Positions 37,231-46,875 of a stretch of DNA of 64,000 bases are shown here, in pieces. This DNA is from Ptychodera flava. Its lineage: Eukaryota > Hemichordata > Enteropneusta > Ptychoderidae. How positions within the stretch are numbered: the first letter of the stretch is position 1; the number at the start of each line of letters is the position of its first letter. Below the pieces are notes generated by a model, which had not been told where the DNA came from, did no database searches, and saw nothing but the letters and a program-made list of their open reading frames with translations. The DNA is taken from positions 44,724,303 through 44,788,302 of the forward strand of contig NC_091935.1 in NCBI RefSeq assembly GCF_041260155.1. The letters are read 5' to 3'. A program made the translations under genes and the position numbers.

Positions 37231-39196
37231 GATCCGGACAAAACTCGATGCATCTGGTAACTATTTTCTTTGAGTGAAGAGTATCCTCAAGGAACTCTTC
37301 AATTGATTGAAAGGACGGTAACTGACGGTTATTTTCAAAGGTCTTGGAAATATCGGATAGTTCTGATGTCATGGACGTCGTTTCATCGTGATCATCTTCT
37401 TGACGAATAGCAAAAAGATCTTCACTAAAGAGAGTTGATGGACCGGGAAGAGACGAATCAGAAAACTGAACGGAAATTGGTTGTTGAGAATCAGACGAAG
37501 CCGTGTAATCTGAGGCTGGCGAAAATATGGGAGAGGGTGGGAAAGGTGAAGGAGGGGGTTAGTACCCTCTCTTCGACACTGAAGTTGTCCTTATCGGCAG
37601 GCAAAACCTCTGATGGGAGCGCCTTTTCGTTAGTAGATTTTTTATCGTTTGCACGAGGGTTTTCTTTGTTGTCGGTTTCCACCTTATTAACATTTTCTGT
37701 TGAAGTGTGGCCATTGTTAAGTTTAGGTATTAAATGTGTCACACTTCTTTGAGATAGACTCGCTATTGTCATTGGTCGATAATATTGAAACGTCGTCTTT
37801 ATCACCTGTGTCACTTTGTGTCGTATTGTTTCGTTTGCCATCAGTATTTTTATCAGTAGTGATGACCGACCTCTCATCGTGCAATTATCGCTTATGTCAT
37901 CACTTTTGTCTTTTTTGGCTACTTCATCGTCAATAACAGGTGTACCATAGCGTTGAATATTTTCTATCGTTGCATATTCATTTTTGTCAACCATATCAGT
38001 GGCGTTTTCTATATTAGAGAGGTTCGGCTACACGTTTACGTGAACGTGAACGCGTAGAATCCACGTTGGCGTTGGCGTACACGTTTGCATGCAAAAGTCC
38101 GTTTGGCGACGCATGACGCCAACCGTTCTCGTGGCACGTGCAAGAAATGATTCGGCCCGGCTTGGGTCCTAGTAGTCTGTTTCCGCATCACAGGGATAGC
38201 ACATTGGTTATCTGGTATGCCACGAATCGACGAAGAAATTTCACATAAAAATACCGAAAACACATGAATATCTTTGAAGATGTCACTATCATATATCCAA
38301 CTAACAACATGCATGAATGATTCACAGTCTATATCATGTTTTGATACCTAAAGATGAGAATAAATTTACACGTTTACAAATTACGTGAAAACAGCTGTCT
38401 CCACGTAAATACGCGACGCCGGCTCCGTATACGTGAAGAACGTACGCACAAGTCGATGACATCATCGCAGAAATTCGTGACGTTACGCGTTCACGTTCGC
38501 GTAAAACGTGTAGCCGAACCTCTCTATTGTAATCATCTTTCTCGCTCGTTTTTTTTCCTGATTATCTGTAGCAATGTCCTTATCAACGATTGTCTTTGAC
38601 CCGAGACAATTGCTTTTTATGTGACCACAGTCCCTCTGTAATGTGACCAATCTTATGGCAGCTAAATCATCTCACTTCATCAAATGACAAATAAATACGA
38701 TAAGATTTGTCCTCAAACGTAACATGGTAACATCCCAATTATTCATCATCAGAGACTGTTGGCAAAATATACATTTGACGTGGGAAAGATTTGACATGCT
38801 TCAATCTTTCCGACTTGCAACCTAAAGGAATGGTCTTAATCCCACCGACAACTCTATACCACACTTGTTTAGTTCATTTATGAGAACGTGGTTTTGAGTG
38901 ACGGGAGGTACTCCCGAAAGTATGACCTTTGTCGCGGGCTTTACCAAGGGTTCTGTCGAAACCCAACAACCATTTAATTCAAATCCGTGTAAACAAACAG
39001 TTTCAACCCAAGTAGTTGAACTAATTAAAAACACAATTACTGCACCATTGACACGAGACGCAGCGATAATATTTCCAGGTCCCGTGATTTTTGCAATTTC
39101 TTCTACATATGTCTCAACTCTCACATCCTCAACAGATGAACATTTCAAACCATGCTTTCGAGTGAGACCTCTGAACACCTGGCTTGCGGACGCCAT
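37231..39196 (-). pseudogene. LINE ORF1 remnant (gag-like)
   Basis: The N-terminal piece starts 'MASASQVFRGLTRKHG' (39196) and reaches 'VILSGVPPVTQNHVLINELN' (about 38880), the RRM-like core of Tx1-type ORF1. A zinc knuckle follows near 38628-38669: Cys2 and His are present ('SCHKIGHI'), but the first Cys codon is now TGA and the last ligand is Leu. After a nested TIR element the C-terminal part (37994 to about 37491) is Asn/Thr/Lys/Glu-rich and low in complexity. Confidence 0.7.
38017..38524. mobile_element. 508-bp CpG-rich TIR element nested in LINE ORF1
   Basis: The ends GAGAGGTTCGGCTACACGTT and the inverse at 38505-38524 form TIRs of about 40 bp. TA lies on each side (38015-38016, 38525-38526). 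The arms are packed with ACGTGAACG/CGTTCACGT motifs. No ORF is seen. Confidence 0.8.
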
Positions 39197-39400
39197 CTTG
39201 CCTCACTGGCCTCGCCCGGCCTCGGCAAAGATAGAATCCAACAAAATCGACCACAAAACCGACCAAAAACGACAAAAATGATAACTAACCGAAAGTAGAG
39301 CTCGTTGACAACACAAATCAGTCAAGATTGGCGAGGGATGTCTTCTCAGTCTACCAAAATCTTGCCTTGATACGGAGCACCTCATACACACGTCTTCACT

Positions 39401-39446
<46 letters not shown>

Positions 39447-39488
39447 CTGTTGTTGTTGTTGTTTTTGTTGTTGTTGTTGTTGTTGTTG
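39401..39488. repeat. (GTA)n then (TTG)n microsatellites
   Basis: About 15 GTA units (39401-39446) are followed by about 13 TTG units with one interruption. They end 53 bp before the FN3 acceptor at 39540-39541. Confidence 0.95.
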
Positions 39489-39541
39489 GGACTAGGACTA
39501 TTGGTTTTATTAATTATTTAGTTTAATTTATACCTTGACAG

Positions 39542-39785
39542 GTGCCTGATCCATCCAAGATCAAATGCGATGATGCGGGATTCATCGAGAAGTTCCATTT
39601 GAGGTACAGGAGAGCAAATACACAAGATGAATATATTGAAACGATAGTTAATGATAGCATCTCCAGAGAATTCACAATTACTGAGTTGCTTGCATTTACT
39701 GAGTATGAATTGATGCTGTCATTCAACAACCGAGATGAACAAAGTCCGTGGAGTTCAGTGTACAAAGCAAGAACTGCCAAGGATG
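39542..39785 (+). CDS. Receptor exon: FN3 domain 2, second part
   Basis: 244 bp, phase 0 in, phase 1 out, acceptor TTGACAG, donor GTACGT. It begins 'VPDPSKIKCDDAGFIEKFHL', which completes the B-C turn started at 23617. Then come the C-strand 'RYRRAN', the E-F 'ITELLAFTEYELMLSFNN' signature and the G-strand 'WSSVYKARTAKD'. Confidence 0.9.
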
Positions 39786-40866
39786 GTACGTAAATGATAT
39801 ATCAAAATATCAAATAATTTTCTTTGTATGGTTTAACATTTCAATTGAATTACTGTAACAGCTGAGACCTAAGGTGACTTTTATCCTGTACATCAAATTA
39901 TAAAAGAAAATCTTGGACGATAATTTTATTACCGCCACATTAGAATCTCCCAGATAAAAGCACATACAAGGTGGTGTGCCTTTAAAAAAGAAATTTACTG
40001 TTTAGGCTGCGTTCACAAAAAACGATTTAACAATTTAATGTCATCCAATTGTTCTAATGTTACCAATAATTAAACAAAATCTAGAACGATTTTGTCACAT
40101 TTCATGACTTTCATCTAGAAAAAATCTAAACATGTATGATACTCATTTATGAGATTCTGTGGAAACCCCAACAAGGGGGCCTAGTAACAGGGCAGAAGCT
40201 GCAATTGTTGATAGTGTTTTTCAAGATATAAAATACAGTTTCTGGCTGTCTCCCTACAGTATGCAGGTACTGATTGATTTATAATTTTCAATTGAAGATT
40301 ATAAATCAATCAGTACCTGCATAGCACTACCATCTTAACCTATTGCATCCTTTACTTGTATCTTGTTCTCGTAGAGTACAGGTTATAGGTTTTGCTTTAC
40401 ATGATGAAGATGCTGGGCTCGACCCCGGTAGTGGTTTTGGTTATTATATAAAAACATATAGCATTACTGATAAAAAACCACTATATCTCCCTTAATGAAC
40501 TTTTCCTTTCACGTGGGTATAAGGATGGCTGAAGAAGATGTAGAGATATTTAGGGTACTTCAATAAGAGGGGATGGAGTGAAAATTTTGATCCTTTTTGT
40601 CAATCATTTCCCCCAAAGTTTTTAAGCCCTTATACCTAACTGTTATCCAAATATAATTCATCGCCTCTTTTAGAACGTAACCTTTGACCCATTTCCGTAA
40701 GTATAAATATTTTTAACGTCATCCCTTTTGGCATGCCACTTAACAATGTTGAGTCAAATATGGAGACAATAATGGAAATATCTTGAAAATAACTTTATTT
40801 AAAACTTTACTTATAAAAATTAGTTACCTTGCGGTATTTTGATACCTCTTCCGCATGGCACTCCAG
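39786..40866 (+). other. Intron with one perfect hairpin
   Basis: There is a 62-bp palindrome at 40261-40322 and no other element recognised. Confidence 0.5.
40261..40322. repeat. 62-bp near-perfect palindrome
   Basis: ATGCAGGTACTGATTGATTT and five more bases (25-bp arm, 40261-40285) are exactly inverted at 40298-40322. The 12-nt centre is itself nearly palindromic. Confidence 0.97.
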
Positions 40867-40973
40867 GACCAGAAAAACCAATGACTGTGGAAGTCATGGA
40901 TACCAAAGATACAGAAATTAAATTGACATGGACAGAACCTTTCCCTATCGTTGGAGAAGTCATACAATATGGA
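40867..40973 (+). CDS. Receptor exon: FN3 domain 3, first part
   Basis: 107 bp, phase 1 in, phase 0 out, acceptor CTCCAG, donor GTAAGT. It encodes 'GPEKPMTVEVMDTKDTEIKL' and then the B-strand 'TWTEPFP', ending in 'GEVIQYG'. Confidence 0.88.
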
Positions 40974-41391
40974 GTAAGTGATATAATTATTCCATGGTGA
41001 ACGTTGTCTGTACAGAATTAAACATATAGAGTAATAAAGAGTTTCACAGCAATTACCCTATCAGTTTTCCGAAAATCGAAACTGTATTTGTTTCCTATAG
41101 TGGTAACACGGGGATGGTTAACATTTTGAATTTACGAAAGTATGCTCGCTTACACGTGCTTAAATAAGTAGCAAAGCTTTCTTCATTTCTCCAGATAATA
41201 TCAAATTTATGAAAATGGCTTTCAACTATTTCTCTGGATCTTTTCTGCGAAATGAAATGGCAAGATTTAAAATTATTATATTTGTTTAAAACACACTATT
41301 ACCCTTTCCAGGTGTATTAATGCTAGTAAAGATATTGATGACTTTGTATCTTTGGCACATTTTTGAAAAGCTTTATTTTGTAATGTCATAG

Positions 41392-41581
41392 ATATCGTAC
41401 AAGTCAATTGACTCTGTCTTCAAGAACACAGAACTGCAGTTCGTATCATTTTTTGTCCATGGTAATGTAACTATTTACACGTTGGAAGATTTGAGTCCTG
41501 GCACCATTTATGAAATTATGGTTAATGCAAGTACACGGAAAGGTTTCGGAGAAGCTACAGCTTTATTAGCTGCCACTTCAG
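41392..41581 (+). CDS. Receptor exon: FN3 domain 3, second part
   Basis: 190 bp, phase 0 in, phase 1 out, acceptor GTCATAG, donor GTAAAA. It starts 'ISYKSIDSVF' (C strand) and holds the 'YTLEDLSPGTIYEIMVNAST' E-F motif and 'GFGEATALLAATS'. The split position is the same as in FN3 domain 2, which points to module duplication together with its intron. Confidence 0.9.
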
Positions 41582-42223
41582 GTAAAAATTTGAATGTCTA
41601 TAGTATACCTTAGAAAATCCTTATGAGCCTTTTCATCATTCCCTGAATATGCAATAATAGGAAAACATGATAGTTATGGAATAACTGAAGATACATTTTA
41701 CTTATTACTGAATGCACATTAAATATTCTATTAAAAGTAAACATGACAATTAAATTATAGTGATTCATCCAACGCTTACTCCTAGCAATATAGCGTATTT
41801 TAATGGGTTTGTAGACTATTCAAGGAAAAATAATTTGTATCGATTTTTTTCAATCCAGAATCGATTGATTACAGAAATAGGGGTGACCAATTTTCCAGCT
41901 GTGGCTTGTATCGATCTCGTTACGTGACTAAAGAGGCTCAAAGTTCATTTATATGTCTTGAACAGGATTTAAATTATTGCTTTGTTCAGTACAGCTTACT
42001 TTCCGCTCTTATTGTAATGCCATTTTTTCGGCATTGAAAATAAACTTGAGTCGCTCTCGCATTGTGATCATGACTATGACATTGAATTCCTCTGTAGACA
42101 GAATGTTCACACTATAATTTTGTCAATATGAAGAAAATCAAAATAATATTCTAAAATTGTAACACTAAGTGGGTTTACATAATTCTCAAGCTCTACATTT
42201 TATTTGATTTGATTGCATTACAG
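41582..42223 (+). other. Intron, no feature seen
   Basis: AT-rich, without repeats or open frames of note. Confidence 0.5.
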
Positions 42224-42353
42224 TTGATATTTCATCAACACTTTCCATGACAGAAGACATCAAGAACGATATGCACCACTACGGATCAATCACACTAGTG
42301 TCACTCCCTATTCCCTCGGAGGATGTAAACATTTCGAAAGAACCCTCTTTGAT
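42224..42353 (+). CDS. Receptor exon: RPTP-like membrane-proximal domain, first part
   Basis: 130 bp, phase 1 in, phase 2 out, acceptor TTACAG, donor GTACGT. It reads 'HHYGSITLVSLPIPSEDVNI' with neighbours. The sequence is consistent with the first beta strands of an FN3-like juxtamembrane module. Taken alone it would be unconvincing; phase and continuity with the next exon support it. Confidence 0.75.
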
Positions 42354-42874
42354 GTACGTTCATTTTATCATCAAATAACATAAACGGGATGTGCTGCTGT
42401 CTTGACAATATGTCCCGGTATGCTAGATATTTAATAGGATGACATACGTGTACACATAACTTTCTCGAATTGCTGAGATGATAGCAGTGATAAAGTTTCG
42501 TCTTTCTGAAGTGCTTAGACTTAGAAGCTACTGACTGACTAGTTGTCAAACCATTTATATTTAACTGCATCAATGCTTAATATGCATTTTACATGACTTA
42601 GCATTAAGGCCGATGGCTTATAGTACTGAATAAATATGATGATGAAATGACAAATGCAGTGGTTGAATTGAAAACAACTGAAAATTATTATAACGACCAT
42701 TGATAGTTTTCGATGACATAAACATTGCCCGTGTAAATAATAAGTTTGAAGTCAGTTGCATACTTTTCGTTGACATGAAAGTAATCAAACACTGATCATA
42801 ATACTGAAATCTAGTAAACTATGAAGAATTTATTAGGCAAGACCTCATTTTAAGCACATCCACTCCAATTCCAG
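42354..42874 (+). other. Intron, no feature seen
   Basis: An open minus-strand frame at 42301-42573 overlaps the exon and looks like chance. Confidence 0.5.
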
Positions 42875-43127
42875 ATATTACGTCATATTGATTGAATATG
42901 ATCAGAGTTCAAAGAGGAGAAGAAAACGTTACACTGGCACTTCAGGACTTGGAGCGTACAATGAAACGGGTCCTCCTTACTACATTACAGCATTGCTACC
43001 TCTCTATGGTCTCCCACAAAAGTTTATCATCGGTGATGGTGGCATTTATGGTGGTTACACCAATGTTCCATTGACGCTTGGAAGGCAATATAGTGTCTAC
43101 TACGGCCTGAAAAGTGAAATAAACGGC
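42875..43127 (+). CDS. Receptor exon: RPTP-like membrane-proximal domain with furin-like site
   Basis: 253 bp, phase 2 in, phase 0 out, acceptor TTCCAG, donor GTAAGT. It starts 'YYVILIEYDQSS', then the basic run KRRRKR at 42912-42929 (R-x-K/R-R furin consensus). It continues 'YYITALLP' and 'KFIIGDGGIYGGYTNVPL', ending in 'GRQYSVYYGLKSEING'. The 'F.IGDG..YGGY.N.PL..G..Y.VY.G' pattern is the membrane-proximal module of receptor tyrosine phosphatases, where proprotein cleavage leaves two non-covalently joined subunits. The same processing is inferred here. Confidence 0.88.
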
Positions 43128-43164
43128 GTAAGTATTTTGGTCATGCGAACTTTTTGAAAACAAT

Positions 43165-43235
43165 AATCTATCCCCGGTCCATAATGGACGAAAGCAAACT
43201 TTGGTTGAGTCCATTATTGGCCGGGGGCCCGGGGG
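43165..43235. repeat. Imperfect hairpin around TCCATAATGGAC
   Basis: 'CCCGGTCCATAATGGAC' near 43171 pairs with 'GTCCATTATTGGCCGGG' near 43210, followed by a G/C run. The end resembles the 'ATTATGGCCGGGGG' terminus of TIR element copy 1, so it may be a tiny deletion derivative. Confidence 0.55.
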
Positions 43236-44910
43236 TACACTAGTGCTTTTATTTTACAGTTTTGGCAATGCCAGTAAATGTGTAGGGCCTAAATGAAGAA
43301 AACGAATAAAAAAGAAAATTTAAACTGAGTTTGAAGTCAGTGAACATTGTCCGGTATAATCGGCACTGAATCTGTATATTGTATACATTTCCACACACTA
43401 CAGCACACTGCACTGTACACGCACATTAGTACGAAATGAGCAGTACATCCATGGATCGGTTTAAAAATAAAGACAATGTATTTTCGAAGGAAAAGAAAAG
43501 TATTAACATCCTTACTGTCTATATTGACCTGGAAGCATCAACTTTCAATATCATATCATTCTAACAGCTGAAACATGTGAAATGCCAGGCAAACAAAAAA
43601 GATAGAATTTTTACGAGCATCGACATCAACGCTGTTGACTAACATACTGATGAGAGTTTGTCGGGAACTTGTCGAAACGATGATTCACAACAGTTCATCA
43701 GAAATAGGTAGCCGAGACGTTAGATCAACGGAGAGTCCATGGTCATCATGATTGTATGCCGTAGCTGACTTTGGACTTAGTCATTTCCGGAGTCATTTCC
43801 GTACACGCTACCGGGAAGGTTGATGGCACTGGCTTGTGTATGGCTGGTTCGAGTAGCTTTTCACGCCTGTCTCGTTTATATGGCTACTGACGTACATTAA
43901 GTCAAACCCAGCATCATCTAGGAGTTTGCAAGCCGTGGCTCTGATAGATTTTCGATAGTACGAAGCCTTTGAAGAAAATCTTCATCATGGCCCCAGAGTA
44001 ATCTTTGTACGAACGCGATTCTTTGGGATTGAATGGAGACTTTCGTCCCTGGAATAATGTTATATTGGTAGGATGGATTAAGCTGACAAATTTTCAAATG
44101 ATGCCAGTGAATAACAGTCTGTGTTTGTGGCATACATTCGTTCGTGACGTGACAAGTGTAGTCGTCTGCATCACCGGCGTGGTTTTTCACTTTCGTTGAA
44201 TGTAAGCTTGTATTTGACATATCGTTGCCCGATGTCGTTCCTTTCGATCACTAACGATGATTTCGTCAAACTTCTCAGACCTTCACGGCCTCTTCTTCAA
44301 AGTGTAGCATTAAATAAACCAGACATTTCGTTGTAGACAAATGTTGTGAGCAATTGAGAACACAGGCGACATCGACAGAGTTTTCAGGTCACCACAGCTA
44401 ATAGGCGCTTTGTGCGTTGTCGGGTCTTTGCCATCTTTTTCATGGTCTTGACCACACCAGGAAATGCATATATTGCTGCTTGAAACTCCCTGTCGTGCGT
44501 GATATTTATTTTTCATTGATATGGGGGACCTGTAATATTGCGATGAATCGATACTCGCAAACCAGACAAGAAGAATTTGCCGTAAAATTCACCGTCTTGT
44601 TTCAGAGCTGACGCATAGAATTCTCAGCGAGTTGATCGATTGGGAGGTCTTCAAAATTCAACAAATGTAGGCCTAGTACTTGTAATCAAGCCATTCTACA
44701 GCAAAAAAAACCAGTGAAACCAAATAAAATCACCTTAAATTGAACATTTTTGTTTCGTTTTAGTTTTGCTTTATTTCTGCTGAATATGCTACGCTACTTA
44801 ACTTGTTGTGAACAGCTGATCAATTTGCAGCTCTCAGCTTGAGTAAAAATCTGTTTTTGACGTTCCACACCAGAATTTCAATATACTGTTATGATATAAT
44901 AGCAATAAAT

Positions 44911-45032
44911 CACACCCAGCGACGGTATACCACGAGATTTTGACCAGTTCACTTCATATATGCACTCGCTATTGCTGGTGCATATATGTCGTGAACTGGT
45001 CAAAATCTCGTGGTATACCGTCGCTGGGTGTG
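44911..45032. repeat. 122-bp foldback with a 42-bp perfect stem
   Basis: 44911-44952 (starting CACACCCAGCGACGGTATAC) is exactly inverted at 44991-45032. After a 2-bp mismatch an 11-bp inner stem (CATATATGCAC) follows, leaving a 12-nt loop. Confidence 0.97.
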
Positions 45033-45400
45033 CTTTGTTGCTTAAATAATGGATGTTGTATTAAAGTTGATGGGAGTGACTTTTTGAAACTTTTTTCAAA
45101 CGATTAACCTGAATTTATGGCATGGGCGTAACAAACGCAATATATTTTTTTACCATATTTTCTCCCCTATGGTTAATTGGATTAAGATCCAGAGAACCTG
45201 AACAAAATGTAATATTTTATTTGACCGTGCTTTGTAGCTTATCTCACCTCATTAACTTCTGCACAATATCTTCATTGCCCCTCAGGCTACAACAGTCCAC
45301 TGTGTCAGTGGAACGGTAATCCCTTCCGTTTGGACTTAGAACTAAGTCCAGTTTGAGATGTTTGAGGATGCTGCTATTTTTTTTTATGATTCTCTTGTAG

Positions 45401-45446
45401 GAACCATTCTATTATTTCGATGAACAGCCTTCAATAGTTTTTACAG
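45401..45446 (+). CDS. Receptor mini-exon: juxtamembrane stalk
   Basis: 46 bp, phase 0 in, phase 1 out, acceptor TTGTAG, donor GTTAGC. It encodes 'EPFYYFDEQPSIVFT' and joins the RPTP-like domain to the TM exon in frame. Confidence 0.75.
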
Positions 45447-45790
45447 GTTAGCAACTTCAAGTTTTTCTTTAGTATTGAGCGTCTTCCTTGTATGACCTTA
45501 TGTAGGTGTCAACACTTTTGAAAGTCAAATCGTATGTAATACATATGAAACAAGTCATTTTTCTCACAATATTGCCACCGTCAGGTGGTGAAAATTAAGG
45601 TTATATCGCTTGATAAGAAGGAAGTATTATTCAGTATTGATCAATTCTTGTTACCCAGTGTGTAATATCAGTAACAGTTTCGCTTGTCAAAAAACAGCTA
45701 CATTGAAAAGTCTTACAGCAATTTTCAATGGGCAAGTAAACTGGTACACGACTGAAACTTAAATTCGATTTTTTTTCTCTTGGTTTACAG

Positions 45791-45905
45791 CTGTTGTCAA
45801 GGGAAACGTGTGCCACTCTTGGTCTACCGTGACTATCATTGTAAGCGTCATTGCCTTAGTATTGATACTCTGCCTGATAACTGTCCTGGTTTACACTATC
45901 AGACG
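45791..45905 (+). CDS. Receptor exon: transmembrane helix
   Basis: 115 bp, phase 1 in, phase 2 out, acceptor TTTACAG, donor GTGAGT. After 'AVVKGNVCHSW' comes a hydrophobic run of about 24 residues ('VTIIVSVIALVLILCLITVL') ending in the stop-transfer 'YTIRR'. It is one pass, type I. Confidence 0.92.
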
Positions 45906-46053
45906 GTGAGTGTCAAACATTATTTACTTATGGTGTGTTTTATAGAATTCTAATTATCGAGTCTATTTCACGTAGGTTCGTATGATATTGAATATTGAAC
46001 CTGTAAATTGTAAATTGTAAACTGCGCAATTTGTGAAATTCTTAATTCAACAG

Positions 46054-46139
46054 GCAAAACCCACGAAAAAGAAGGAACGAACATGAAGAAGTTAGACTCG
46101 GCAAAACGAACACCAAACCACCGAGAAAGGATAACAAAG
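46054..46139 (+). CDS. Receptor exon: basic juxtamembrane tail
   Basis: 86 bp, phase 2 in, phase 1 out, acceptor CAACAG, donor GTATTA. It encodes 'RQNPRKRRNEHEEVRLGKTN', then 'TKPPRKDNK'. It is highly charged, as expected just inside the membrane. Confidence 0.85.
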
Positions 46140-46299
46140 GTATTACTCTGCAGAAATTGAGTATGCTAATCAGCAATATATTTCCCTCTCTTCTGTTGGT
46201 TAATTCATTTCTTTCTTGTGGCATTTAAGGTTACTTTAAGTTGAAAGTCATTGTGGTATTGAAAAATGTTCACATAAATGACAATGCGCTTTGTTACAG

Positions 46300-46466
46300 A
46301 AGAAAAACAAGATAAGCCAAAGGAGGGGTTTCCTGATGGTAACTATCAGTATGCATATGAAAACGTGTCAACTCAACAGTCTACAGATCTGACAACTACG
46401 CCTAGATATCAGAATAGGCAAAATGACAATGAGGAAAGACTGTACACTGGTCTCGTTAAGGAACTG
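46300..46466 (+). CDS. Receptor exon: tail with YxN motifs and first ITAM tyrosine
   Basis: 167 bp, phase 1 in, phase 0 out, acceptor GTTACAG, donor GTAAGC. Tyrosine motifs are 'NYQYAYENV' (YENV, a Grb2 SH2-type YxN), 'RYQNR' (second YxN) and 'EERLYTGLVKEL' (E-x-x-Y-x-x-L, 46434-46466). No kinase or phosphatase fold. Confidence 0.88.
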
Positions 46467-46812
46467 GTAAGCCTTTAGTGTATACTACATATTAATGCCA
46501 TATCAGCCAAAACACTGGACATACAGTTGATGCGTTGAGGAAATAATTGTCATCCCACTGTGAGTTAGCAACGTGAAGAAGAATATTGTATATTCTGTGA
46601 GGTTTTACACACCATTACTGGCACAGTACTTCATATATATATAAGTTGATATTGTGCACATATATAGTTTCATTAATGTGTCATTTAAGTCTTTACTTGC
46701 GTTGTTTAATAACATTCTCTGCCATTTAAGTCGGTAAGTAAAGTTTTATTGATCGAAACAGGTGATGAGGTTTAAGTGTCACCGAAATAAACTATTCTTG
46801 ATTTCATTACAG

Positions 46813-46875
46813 CAAAGTGAGTCAGAGTATACGTCACTGATCATTACTGCAAGGAACATTGACACCAAACACTGA
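46813..46875 (+). CDS. Receptor terminal exon: second ITAM tyrosine and stop
   Basis: 63 bp including TGA at 46873-46875, phase 0 in, acceptor TTACAG. It encodes 'QSESEYTSLIITARNIDTKH'. E-x-x-Y-T-S-L completes an ITAM with the previous exon: nine residues lie between the Leu of YTGL and the second Tyr. An alternative 3' exon carrying an enzyme domain is not visible downstream. Confidence 0.85.
   Translation, partial: QSESEYTSLIITARNIDTKH

Larger units (their letters stand above)
32560..39250 (-). mobile_element. Decayed Tx1/L1-like LINE, two nested insertions
   Basis: On the minus strand, a gag-like ORF1 (39196 down to about 37230) precedes a broken ORF2 (about 36320 down to 32762). The order ORF1 with zinc knuckle, then APE-type endonuclease, RT, and C-terminal CCHC is that of the L1/Tx1 clade. 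Two TIR elements (36329-37226 and 38017-38524) interrupt it. Both outer ends are approximate: the left was taken after the last LINE-like stretch and the right just beyond the ORF1 start. Confidence 0.75.
23618..39541 (+). other. 15.9-kb transposon-filled intron inside FN3 domain 2
   Basis: The stretch 23618-25285 is AT-rich and featureless except for a small inverted repeat (TTGGCCCACT/AGTGGGCCAA, 23921-23960). Then come a 6.8-kb DNA transposon, a hairpin, a decayed Tx1-like LINE with two TIR elements nested in it, and trinucleotide microsatellites just before the acceptor. Confidence 0.75.
43128..45400 (+). other. Intron with hairpins and an unrecognised coding-like remnant
   Basis: Two inverted repeats are listed separately. 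Between about 43918 and 44640 the minus strand has overlapping open pieces in different frames (43918-44220, 44310-44516), as in a frameshifted intronless gene. I do not recognise the protein; a transposon or retrocopy relic is possible. Confidence 0.4.
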
